Notes: a model not told the origin generated them from the letters alone. Positions 1 to 5,223 are shown, counted from the first letter of the stretch. The stretch: DNA of 5,223 nucleotides from DATEVL01 sp964448245 (GCA_964448245.1 CAYUWF010000130.1:1-5223), one strand, 5' to 3'. A program made the numbers and translations.

Positions 1-2
1 AG

Positions 3-1157
3 ATGCAGCGGACGGGGGTCCATGAGCCAGGGATTGTATCGCGCCGAAGCGGACGAGGTCGAAGTGCAGCGGGTCATACGGCGCGGCAAGAGCCAGCCTT
101 ATGCGATCGCCGGAATGCTCCCCTACTCCGCCCAATCTTGGCCCATCTCGCCGACACCAATCCCGGCAACTCCGGTGGGCCGGTCATTACCGAGGACGGC
201 AAAGTCGTCGGTGTTCACTACGCCGGCCAGGCCGATACCCGCCAGGCCTGGGCGATATCCCGTGAGGAAGCCCTGCCGGTGATCGACCAGCTCCGGGATG
301 GCAAGGACGTCGACTCCATCGGCGTCAACGGCGAAGTCGTCATGAGCGAGGACGGCTCGCTGTTCGGCGTGTGGGTGGCGGCCGTGATCTCGGGCTCACC
401 GGCGGACGAAGCCGGGGTTCAGGGCGGCGACATCATCACGAGGCTCGAGGGTCTGTACGTCGGGAGCGACGGAACGATGGCGGATTACTGCGACGTGCTG
501 CGAAGCCACGATGCGTCGGACAAACTGGGTATCGAAGTGCTCCGGTTCGCCACCGGGGAGATCCTGACCGGTCAGTTGAACGGCGATCCGTTGGAGGCGT
601 CGCTCGTCTTCACGACGGAGCTGGGCGGCGAGGGTGCGGCGGCGCCGGAGGCAGGGCAGGCCTACACCGAGTACACGGCGTGGACGGACAGTCTGGAAGC
701 CATCCAGGTGGAGGTTCCCACCTCCTGGGTGGAGGTTGACGGGACACCCTGGACGTCCGACAACGGGGCCGACTTCGCCTCGATCTGGGCGGCGCCGAAC
801 CTGCAGGACTTCAGCGGCACTTGGGGAACGCCGGGCGTCAAGTTCAATGTGACGGCGGATAAGGACAAGGTCGGGGGTCACATTCAAATGCTGGACGCCT
901 CGCGCAGCGAGGCCTTCCTCGGTGACTGCAGCCTGGACGATCGCTACGAGTACAACGATGGCTACTACCGCGGATTCTACGACTACTACAACAACTGTGG
1001 CGGCCAAGGCGGGGCCTATCTGATCCTGTCGGCGGTGCCGGTCCAGGATACCGGCGACGTCCTGGTGTTTGTTGAAATCCAAATCGTCAGCGATGCCGAT
1101 GTGGAAGCGGCCGACCACATCTTGAAGACCTTCGATATCGTTGGGGCCCTGCCGTAA
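3..1157 (+). CDS. Trypsin-like (S1C/DegP-type) serine protease with PDZ domain, 5'-truncated
   Basis: This is the C-terminal part of a probable secreted or envelope serine protease; His and Asp of the catalytic triad would lie upstream of the window. In the 384-residue frame the motif NPGNSGGP (residues 53-60) carries the catalytic serine S57 and the oxyanion-hole glycines. Residues about 104-195 form a PDZ domain (GSPADEAGVQGGDIITRLEG at 131-150), which in HtrA/Deg proteins binds exposed C-termini of substrates. Residues about 220-384 form an extra C-terminal domain I cannot name, with C309 and C332 flanking a Tyr/Asp/Asn-rich loop. The ATG at position 3 is not a credible start. From about 42 to 130, frame 1 has better codon use (GC-rich third positions) and continues GIVS as RAEADEVEV, while the listed frame becomes Arg-rich with rare codons; two compensating frameshifts, or errors near a contig end, are likely. 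The protease/PDZ assignment is firm; exact specificity is unknown. Confidence 0.85.
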   Translation: MQRTGVHEPGIVSRRSGRGRSAAGHTARQEPALCDRRNAPLLRPILAHLADTNPGNSGGPVITEDGKVVGVHYAGQADTRQAWAISREEALPVIDQLRDGKDVDSIGVNGEVVMSEDGSLFGVWVAAVISGSPADEAGVQGGDIITRLEGLYVGSDGTMADYCDVLRSHDASDKLGIEVLRFATGEILTGQLNGDPLEASLVFTTELGGEGAAAPEAGQAYTEYTAWTDSLEAIQVEVPTSWVEVDGTPWTSDNGADFASIWAAPNLQDFSGTWGTPGVKFNVTADKDKVGGHIQMLDASRSEAFLGDCSLDDRYEYNDGYYRGFYDYYNNCGGQGGAYLILSAVPVQDTGDVLVFVEIQIVSDADVEAADHILKTFDIVGALP

Positions 1158-1170
1158 GGCCAACGACTTC

Positions 1171-1297
1171 AGCGCAAGAAACCGGCNNNNNNNNNNNNNN
1201 NNNNNNNNNNNNNNNNNNNNNNNNNNNNNNNNNNNNNNNNNNNNNNNNNNNNNNNNNNNNNNNNNNNNNNNNNNNNNNNNNNNNNNCCGGCGCTTTT
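1171..1297 (+). terminator. Possible protease-gene terminator interrupted by the gap
   Basis: Left of the gap, AGCGC (1171-1175) lies 13 nt after the protease stop codon. Right of the gap, GCGCT followed by TTT (1290-1297) is its reverse complement plus a short T run. CCGG (1182-1185 and 1287-1290) is self-complementary and also flanks the gap. If the two flanks are merged on their shared CCGGC, the result is a 5-bp stem, a 9-nt loop and TTTT, in the right place for an intrinsic terminator. The stem is short and the joining sequence is unseen, so this is tentative. Confidence 0.3.
1187..1286. other. Assembly gap (100 N)
   Basis: Exactly 100 consecutive N. That is a conventional placeholder for a scaffold join of unknown size, so the true distance between the protease gene and the downstream promoter is not known. 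The left flank ends in CCGGC and the right flank begins with CCGGC, so the real gap may be very small or even an unmerged overlap. Confidence 0.99.
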
Positions 1298-1336
1298 GTG
1301 ATGCGGCCAGAACGGCAGGTTCGAAGAGACCCGGCG

Positions 1337-1366
1337 TTGACCGGGGCGACCGAATTGTGATAGCAT
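1337..1366 (+). promoter_or_regulatory. Sigma-70-type extended -10 promoter for the PIN-TRAM/cysS/rlmB operon
   Basis: The -35 box is TTGACC (1337-1342), followed by an 18-nt spacer and the -10 box TAGCAT (1361-1366). A TGN extension sits at 1358-1360, giving TGATAGCAT. Transcription would begin near 1373, leaving a leader of about 185 nt before the ATG at 1559. The same box pattern recurs before the tRNA cluster (TTGACG, 17 nt, TGATAGGAT at 4824-4852), which supports both calls. No operator-like repeat overlaps the boxes. Confidence 0.7.
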
Positions 1367-1372
1367 GAGCGC

Positions 1373-1558
1373 AACCGGCCGGGTGTCATCCTTTATTCGA
1401 CCCGGAGGCCTGGTCTCATCGCAAGTGCATCTTGGTTACGCCTCGGCTCGACGACCGGCACGCGACCGTGGCGGCCCGGGCGGAAGCGGGAAGTTGCACG
1501 CGACGGGGTGAACGCCGAGACCAGGCGATCACCCCGTTTGCTTTCTTGTGAGGTGGCG
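1373..1558 (+). promoter_or_regulatory. Long structured 5' leader, candidate attenuator or riboswitch
   Basis: This non-coding leader holds several pairings. (a) CCGGGT (1379-1384) pairs with ACCCGG (1400-1405) at the extreme 5' end. (b) GTGCA and CTT (1425-1433) pair with AAG and TGCAC (1491-1499) around one T-T mismatch. (c) A strong hairpin joins ACGGGGTGA (1503-1511) to TCACCCCGT (1529-1537) and, above one A-A mismatch, CGCC (1513-1516) to GGCG (1524-1527). It is followed by TTTGCTTTCTT. (d) GCCTGGTCTC (1408-1417) is exactly complementary to GAGACCAGGC (1517-1526), which is the loop plus upper 3' arm of hairpin c. Pairings c and d exclude one another, while b nests inside d. The ribosome-binding site (1550-1556) lies just after hairpin c. 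I recognise no known riboswitch class. That the leader is structured is well supported; that it regulates is inference. Confidence 0.5.
1503..1547 (+). terminator. Hairpin with T-rich tail in the leader (attenuator-like)
   Basis: A 9-bp perfect stem (1503-1511 with 1529-1537) is topped, after one A-A mismatch, by 4 bp more (1513-1516 with 1524-1527) and a 7-nt loop (1517-1523). The 3' side runs into TTTGCTTTCTT, which is T-rich but interrupted. It lies 21 nt before the ATG of the PIN-TRAM gene, so if it terminates it would be an attenuator rather than an end-of-operon signal. It could instead control access to the ribosome-binding site. Confidence 0.5.
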
Positions 1559-2608
1559 ATGAGCGTTGAGTTCTTCATCCGTCTGGCCGGGATGCTGGTA
1601 CTGGCTATCGGGGGGATCTACCTCGGCGCCTACCTGAGCCGGCTGGCCAACGGTCCGGCGCAGGTCTGGGTCAGTGTTTTCGCTATGGTGGGCGCGCTGA
1701 TGGGCCTCGTGATCACGCCCTTCCTCACGACGCGCCCGGTGCGCCTGCTGCGCGCCCGGGTCCGTCAGACCTCGCTGCAGACGCTGTTGGCGGCAATGAT
1801 CGGCCTGGTCGTCGGTCTCGTGGTGGCGGCGCTGATCGCCTTCCCGATGTCGCTGCTCCCGGCGCCCTTCGGCTCGATCCTGCCGTTTGTCGGCGCGCTG
1901 GTCTTCGGGTACCTGGGGGCGGCGGCGTTCGTCTTGCGCCAGAACGATGTCTTCGGGATGGTGCGGGCGCGCGGTGTGCCGGCGGAGGCGGCGGGGGGTT
2001 CGCCCGACGGCGGCCGCTCGGTGCTGCTCGACACCAGCGTCATCATCGACGGCCGCATCGCCGACGTGGCGCGCACCGGTTTCCTGCCGGGGGCGATGGT
2101 CGTCCCGTCCTTCGTGCTCAACGAGTTGCAGCACATCGCCGACTCGGGCGACGGGCTGCGGCGCCAGCGGGGGCGGCGGGGATTGGATATCTTGAACCGC
2201 CTGCAGAAGGACAACGCCCTCGCCTTTCGTATCTCGGACTTGGATGTTGAAGGCGTGCGAAACGTCGACGACAAGCTGGTCATCCTCGCCCGGCAGCTGC
2301 GGGCGCCGATCCTGACCAACGATTACAACCTGAACCGCGTGGCCGAGCTGCAGGGTGTGACCGTGCTGAACATCAATGAACTGGCCAACGCCGTGAAGGC
2401 CATCTACATTCCCGGCGAATCCTTGGAAGTGCGCGTGATCCAGGAGGGCAAGGAAGCCGGTCAGGGCGTCGGCTACCTGGACGATGGGACGATGGTCGTC
2501 GTCGAGGATGGCCGCGGTTTCATCGACCGGACCGTGCCGGTGAAGGTGACCAAGGTCTTGCAGACGGCGGCCGGACGGATGATCTTCGCCCGCCCGGAGT
2601 CCGGCTAG
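1559..2608 (+). CDS. Membrane-anchored PIN-TRAM domain protein (YacL-like putative ribonuclease)
   Basis: The protein has 349 residues. Four hydrophobic segments (about 5-25, 35-57, 76-99 and 105-126) anchor it in the membrane. A cytoplasmic PIN nuclease domain follows at about 153-275, with acidic residues in the expected places: D158 in LLDTS, E189 in LNEL, D237/D238 in VDDK and D255 in TNDYN. A TRAM RNA-binding domain ends the protein (about 284-346). PIN domains are metal-dependent ribonucleases and TRAM domains bind RNA; the physiological target of YacL-type proteins is, to my knowledge, not established. I start at the ATG at 1559 because GAGGTGG (1550-1556) provides a good ribosome-binding site and the next residues lead straight into the first membrane segment. 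An in-frame GTG at 1508 lies inside the leader hairpin and would add only 17 non-conserved-looking residues. It is first in an operon with cysS, as yacL lies upstream of cysS in Bacillus. Confidence 0.9.
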   Translation: MSVEFFIRLAGMLVLAIGGIYLGAYLSRLANGPAQVWVSVFAMVGALMGLVITPFLTTRPVRLLRARVRQTSLQTLLAAMIGLVVGLVVAALIAFPMSLLPAPFGSILPFVGALVFGYLGAAAFVLRQNDVFGMVRARGVPAEAAGGSPDGGRSVLLDTSVIIDGRIADVARTGFLPGAMVVPSFVLNELQHIADSGDGLRRQRGRRGLDILNRLQKDNALAFRISDLDVEGVRNVDDKLVILARQLRAPILTNDYNLNRVAELQGVTVLNINELANAVKAIYIPGESLEVRVIQEGKEAGQGVGYLDDGTMVVVEDGRGFIDRTVPVKVTKVLQTAAGRMIFARPESG

Positions 2609-2618
2609 GGCTGGCGGG

Positions 2619-4016
2619 ATGAGTCTGCGCATTTACAACACGCTGAGCCGGCGGGCCGAGCCCTTCGAGCCGCTCGAGCCGGGCCGGGTGCGGATGTACG
2701 TCTGCGGACCGACGGTCTACGCGCAGGCCCACATCGGGCATGCCATGTCGACCGTCGTCTTCGACGTGATCCGCCGCTTCCTGGAGTTCCGCGGCTACCT
2801 GGTCCAGCACGTGATGAACTACACCGATGTGGAAGACAAGATCATCCGGCGGGCGGCCGAGCTGGGGGTAGCGCCGGAGGAGCTGGCGACCCGGCACCAA
2901 CGGGAATATGAACGCCATCTGCAGGACCTGAACGTCGAGATGCCGTCGATGCGGCCCCAGGCCTCCCAGGAGATCCCGACGATCGTCGACATGATCCAGC
3001 GCCTGATCGGCGCCGGCTTTGCCTATCCCGTGGCCGGCGATGTCTATTTCCGCGTTGCCAAGGACCGCGACTACGGCCGCCTCTCGGGACGGCGCGTCGA
3101 AGAGATGCGGGCCGGGGCGCGGCTCGAAGTGGACGAGCGCAAGGAGGACCCGGCCGACTTCGCCTTGTGGAAGGCGGCCAAGCCCGGCGAGCCGTCCTGG
3201 CCGAGTCCGTGGGGCGCAGGCCGGCCCGGCTGGCATATCGAATGCTCGGCGATGAACCTGCGCTACCTGGGCGAGCAGATCGATCTGCACGGGGGCGGCA
3301 ACGACCTGATCTTCCCGCATCATGAGAACGAGATCGCCCAGACCGAGAGCCTCACCGGCAAGCCTTTCGCCCGCACCTGGGTCCACAACGGCATGCTGCA
3401 GCTCAAGGGCGAGAAGATGTCGAAGTCGCTGGGCAACCTGGTGACGGTCGAAGCGTTCCTGGCGAAGCATGAAGCCGACGCCTTCCGGATGATGGTGCTG
3501 AATTCCCACTACCGGGGCCCGCTGACGTACGCCGAGGAGGTTGCCGATCAGGCGCAGGCCGCCCTGGAGCGGCTGCGCGGCGGGCTGCGGCCGGCGCGGC
3601 CCGCCGCCGACGCGTCGGATCAGGCCGTGGAAACGCTTCGGCGCGAGGCGGAGACGGCCCGCGTGCGTTTCATCGAGGCCATGGAGGACGATTTCAACAC
3701 CCCAAGCGCGCTGGCGGCGCTGTTCGACCTGGTGCGATCGATCAATCAGGCGCGGGACGCCGGGGTCGCCGAGCAGGGCCTGCAGACGGGGCAGGTCGCG
3801 CTGCGCGAACTGACCGGCGTCCTCGGCCTTCGGTTGGACCGGCGGCGGGAGGCGGGGGACGACAGCGCCCCGTACATTCAATTGCTGGTCGAGGTCCGCG
3901 ACGAGTTGCGCAAGGCGCGCCAGTGGTCGCTGGCCGACCGGATTCGAGACCGTCTGGCCGAGGCGGGGATCAGCGTGGAGGACGACCCAGCCGGGACGCG
4001 TTGGGAACGGCGGTGA
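2619..4016 (+). CDS. cysS: Cysteinyl-tRNA synthetase
   Basis: This class I aminoacyl-tRNA synthetase joins cysteine to tRNA-Cys using ATP, in the cytoplasm. At 465 residues it is the normal family length and complete. The HIGH signature is seen at 38-41 (AHIGHA) and KMSKS at 266-270 (GEKMSKSLGN). The four zinc ligands that select cysteine are all present: C29, C209, H234 and E238, in GPTVY, WHIECS and FPHHENE contexts. The C-terminal helical region (about 305-465) matches the DALR/anticodon-binding part, including FNTPSALAALFDLV at 359-372. The ATG at 2619 follows the previous stop by 10 nt, with only a weak GGCGGG ahead of it, so it probably depends on translation of the PIN-TRAM gene. Its end overlaps the rlmB-like start by 4 nt. 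Nothing is broken or missing. Confidence 0.98.
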   Translation: MSLRIYNTLSRRAEPFEPLEPGRVRMYVCGPTVYAQAHIGHAMSTVVFDVIRRFLEFRGYLVQHVMNYTDVEDKIIRRAAELGVAPEELATRHQREYERHLQDLNVEMPSMRPQASQEIPTIVDMIQRLIGAGFAYPVAGDVYFRVAKDRDYGRLSGRRVEEMRAGARLEVDERKEDPADFALWKAAKPGEPSWPSPWGAGRPGWHIECSAMNLRYLGEQIDLHGGGNDLIFPHHENEIAQTESLTGKPFARTWVHNGMLQLKGEKMSKSLGNLVTVEAFLAKHEADAFRMMVLNSHYRGPLTYAEEVADQAQAALERLRGGLRPARPAADASDQAVETLRREAETARVRFIEAMEDDFNTPSALAALFDLVRSINQARDAGVAEQGLQTGQVALRELTGVLGLRLDRRREAGDDSAPYIQLLVEVRDELRKARQWSLADRIRDRLAEAGISVEDDPAGTRWERR

Positions 4017-4846
4017 GCCGGCGTGAGGGCCGGCCCCGCGGCGGAACCTCTCCGGCTGGCGGCGAGGTAATCCTCGGCCGAAACGCCGTTTTGGAGGTCC
4101 TACGCGCCGGCCGGCGCGAGGTATTCCGGGTGCGCGTCGCGGAAGGGGTGCGCGAGACGGAGGTGCTCGGCCAGATCGTCGGGTTGGCCGGTTCCCGCGG
4201 GATCCCCGTTGAGCGAGGTGTGCCCAGTCAGTGGGAGGCGGCCGGGGAGAAGTCCCACGGCGTGGCGGCGGAGACCGGCGCTTATCCGTATGTGACGCTC
4301 GAAGACATCTTGCTCGGCGCAACGGAGCGGCGGCAGCCGCCCTGGGTGCTTCTTCTCGACGAACTCCAAGACCCGCAGAATCTCGGGACGTTGCTGCGCA
4401 CGGCGGAAGCCACCGGCTTCCACGGCGTGGTCATCCCCTACCGCCGGGCGGCCGGGATCACGCCGGCGGTGGTGCGCGTCTCTTCCGGGGCGAGCGAATA
4501 CCTGCTCATCGCCGCGGAGAATCTGGCGCAGGCGATCGACAGACTCCATCAGGAAAACGTCCTGATCGTCGGCTTGGAGCCTGGCGAGGCTGCGCAGCCG
4601 CTGGAGGACATCGATCTGGCCGGCCCGCTGGGGCTGGTCGTCGGCAGCGAGGGCGAGGGAATGCGGCGGCTGGTGCGCGAGCGCTGTGATGTGCTGGCCG
4701 GCCTGCCGGTGCGAGGGCGAATCGGCTCGCTGAATGCGGCCGTGGCCGGGTCGATTGCCATGTATCTGTCCTGGTCCCGGCGGCAGACCGGGGCGAAGGA
4801 AGGGGCTGCGCAGGCAGGGAGCATTGACGCTCCCTTGGAATCCTGA
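4013..4846 (+). CDS. rlmB: SpoU/TrmH-family rRNA 2'-O-methyltransferase (RlmB-like)
   Basis: This is a 277-residue SAM-dependent SPOUT methyltransferase. RlmB methylates the ribose of G2251 (E. coli numbering) in 23S rRNA; homologues named TrmH are tRNA enzymes, and specificity cannot be read directly from the sequence. An N-terminal substrate-binding domain is present (about 17-90, beginning VILGRNAVLEVL). SpoU motif 1 is at 119-135 (N123, R129 in DPQNLGTLLRTAEATG), motif 2 at 208-216 (LVVGSEGEG) and motif 3 at 239-249 (SLNAAVAGSIA, N241). The chosen start is GTG 4013, which overlaps the cysS stop as GTGA, with GGGA at 4003-4006 as ribosome-binding site; translational coupling is likely. The frame is open further upstream to 3923, but that would overlap cysS by 94 nt. 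The next signal is a tRNA promoter whose -35 lies inside the last codons here. The position after cysS favours RlmB. Confidence 0.92.
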   Translation: MSRREGRPRGGTSPAGGEVILGRNAVLEVLRAGRREVFRVRVAEGVRETEVLGQIVGLAGSRGIPVERGVPSQWEAAGEKSHGVAAETGAYPYVTLEDILLGATERRQPPWVLLLDELQDPQNLGTLLRTAEATGFHGVVIPYRRAAGITPAVVRVSSGASEYLLIAAENLAQAIDRLHQENVLIVGLEPGEAAQPLEDIDLAGPLGLVVGSEGEGMRRLVRERCDVLAGLPVRGRIGSLNAAVAGSIAMYLSWSRRQTGAKEGAAQAGSIDAPLES

Positions 4847-4852
4847 TAGGAT
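4824..4852 (+). promoter_or_regulatory. Extended -10 promoter for the tRNA cluster
   Basis: TTGACG (4824-4829), a 17-nt spacer and TAGGAT (4847-4852), with the TG extension at 4844-4845. The -35 box lies inside the last codons of rlmB, and the TG extension is the first two bases of its TGA stop. Transcription should begin near 4859, about 53 nt before tRNA-Thr. Strong near-consensus boxes fit a stable-RNA promoter and closely match the promoter at 1337-1366. Confidence 0.75.
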
Positions 4853-4873
4853 GCTCGTTCCGGAAGGTGCAAC

Positions 4874-4901
4874 CGCGCCGGGCGGGTTCTGGCGCGTTTT
4901 T
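4874..4901 (+). terminator. Intrinsic terminator after rlmB, lying inside the tRNA leader
   Basis: CGCGCC (4874-4879) pairs perfectly with GGCGCG (4891-4896) around an 11-nt loop, followed by TTTTT (4897-4901). It is correctly placed, 28 nt after the rlmB stop, to end the operon. It also lies downstream of the tRNA promoter's predicted start (about 4859), so tRNA transcripts must read through it. It may therefore be a leader attenuator. Stem length (6 bp) is modest. Confidence 0.6.
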
Positions 4902-4911
4902 GCCGTATGAT

Positions 4912-4983
4912 GCCGACGTAGCTCAACGGCAGAGCAACCGCCTTGTAAGCGGTAGGTTATGGGTTCAATTCCCATCGTCGGCT
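4912..4983 (+). tRNA. tRNA-Thr (anticodon UGU)
   Basis: A complete cloverleaf of 72 nt. The acceptor GCCGACG (4912-4918) pairs with CGTCGGC (4976-4982), with discriminator T at 4983. The D stem is GCTC/GAGC. The anticodon stem ACCGC/GCGGT encloses loop CTTGTAA with anticodon TGT at 4944-4946. The T stem ATGGG/CCCAT encloses TTCAATT. CCA is not encoded. It is first of three tRNAs and probably co-transcribed with them; it would read ACA and other ACN codons. Confidence 0.97.
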
Positions 4984-5017
4984 CCTGCCGGGCGGACCGA
5001 GATGGGCGACGGGCCAG

Positions 5018-5056
5018 CGGGGCCGAGGATCGGCTCCGGCGGCGGGTCGCCGACCC
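5018..5056 (+). repeat. Two tandem hairpins in the tRNA-Thr/tRNA-Tyr spacer
   Basis: The 74-nt spacer contains CGGGGCCGA (5018-5026) paired with TCGGCTCCG (5030-5038) around GGA: 9 bp with one G-U. A second stem, GGGTC (5044-5048) with GACCC (5052-5056) around GCC, ends one base before the tRNA-Tyr acceptor. No T run follows, so termination is unlikely. They may guide processing of the tRNA precursor; that role is a guess. Confidence 0.45.
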
Positions 5057-5057
5057 C

Positions 5058-5140
5058 GGGCGGTTACCCAAGTGGCCAAAGGGGGCTGACTGTAAATCAG
5101 CTGGCAGACGCCTTCGGAGGTTCGAATCCTTCACCGCCCA
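5058..5140 (+). tRNA. tRNA-Tyr (anticodon GUA)
   Basis: A class II tRNA of 83 nt with the long variable arm expected for bacterial tRNA-Tyr. The acceptor GGGCGGT (5058-5064) pairs with ACCGCCC (5133-5139), with discriminator A at 5140. The anticodon stem GCTGA/TCAGC encloses loop CTGTAAA with anticodon GTA at 5092-5094. The T arm is GGAGG, TTCGAAT, CCTTC with one G-U pair. CCA is not encoded. Confidence 0.97.
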
Positions 5141-5151
5141 CTGTCCGGCCC

Positions 5152-5223
5152 GCCCTCATAGCTCAGATGGTAGAGCACACCCTTGGTAAGGGTGGGGTCA
5201 TGGGTTCAATTCCCATTGAGGGC
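5152..5223 (+). tRNA. tRNA-Thr (anticodon GGU), reaching the window end
   Basis: The acceptor GCCCTCA (5152-5158) pairs with TGAGGGC (5217-5223), so only the discriminator base is cut off. The D stem is GCTC/GAGC. The anticodon stem CACCC/GGGTG encloses loop TTGGTAA with anticodon GGT at 5185-5187. The T arm is ATGGG, TTCAATT, CCCAT, identical to that of the first tRNA-Thr. It starts 11 nt after tRNA-Tyr and belongs to the same precursor. In many bacteria this tRNA directly precedes tuf. Confidence 0.96.

Noticed and set aside
396..1163. 255-residue minus-strand frame opposite the protease
   Set aside because: It overlaps the clear protease/PDZ gene and shows no domain or plausible start context.
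1310..1335. GGTTCGAA resembling a tRNA T-loop
   Set aside because: The flanking bases do not form a T stem, and no acceptor, D or anticodon arm can be built around it.
1141..1389. Open frames crossing the N gap on both strands
   Set aside because: They exist only because N codons are read through; there is no recognisable protein on either side.
1408..1537. T-box leader (tRNA-Cys sensing) ahead of cysS operon
   Set aside because: The hairpin arm GGGGTGAACGCCG only loosely resembles the T-box AGGGTGGNACCGCG sequence and lacks the TGGN needed to bind the tRNA end; no clear Stem I was found.
1508..1558. Upstream GTG start adding 17 residues to the PIN-TRAM protein
   Set aside because: The GTG is inside the leader hairpin stem and the added residues look unstructured; ATG 1559 has a good ribosome-binding site.
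2520..4322. 600-residue open frame on the minus strand opposite cysS and rlmB
   Set aside because: It is an antisense shadow of GC-rich codon use; the opposite strand encodes unmistakable cysS and rlmB-like proteins with all motifs.
4906..4911. TATGAT as a -10 box just before tRNA-Thr
   Set aside because: It abuts the mature tRNA 5' end, so transcription would start inside the tRNA, and no -35 box is found at 16-18 nt.

Overview
The window is GC-rich and looks like a stretch of core bacterial chromosome, joined by a 100-N scaffold gap. It suggests an uncultured, metagenome-assembled bacterium. The secreted trypsin-like/PDZ protease with a cysteine-bracketed, Tyr-rich C-terminal domain, next to a PIN-TRAM / cysS / rlmB / tRNA cluster, is most like Chloroflexota (Anaerolineae-type). 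That placement is inference from gene content only; no database was searched.

Layout. (1) Positions 3-1157 hold the 3' part of a DegP/HtrA-like serine protease. It carries the catalytic-serine motif, a PDZ domain and an extra C-terminal domain. The 5' end is cut by the window, and the reading frame appears to slip twice in the first ~150 bases. (2) Positions 1158-1558 are non-coding: the 100-N gap (1187-1286), a good extended -10 promoter (1337-1366) and a leader of about 185 nt with strong, mutually exclusive RNA pairings. (3) Positions 1559-4846 are a tight three-gene operon: a membrane-anchored PIN-TRAM protein (YacL-like), cysteinyl-tRNA synthetase (cysS) and a SpoU-family rRNA 2'-O-methyltransferase (rlmB-like). 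The intergenic distances are 10 nt and a 4-nt GTGA overlap. (4) A second extended -10 promoter overlaps the end of rlmB. It is followed by a terminator-like hairpin and then tRNA-Thr(UGU), tRNA-Tyr(GUA) and tRNA-Thr(GGU); the last runs into the window end.

The operon's theme is translation and RNA metabolism: charging tRNA-Cys, modifying 23S rRNA, and a probable membrane-tethered nuclease. The order yacL ... cysS ... rlmB resembles the Bacillus order yacL-ispD-ispF-gltX-cysE-cysS-mrnC-rlmB with the intervening genes missing. The Thr-Tyr-(Gly)-Thr tRNA order matches the E. coli thrU-tyrU-glyT-thrT-tufB cluster without the Gly gene, so tuf is the predicted next gene. The most interesting non-standard signal is the leader of the PIN-TRAM operon. 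A 13-bp hairpin with a T-rich tail sits just upstream of the ribosome-binding site, and its loop and upper 3' arm are perfectly complementary over 10 nt to an upstream leader segment, as expected of an attenuator or riboswitch.
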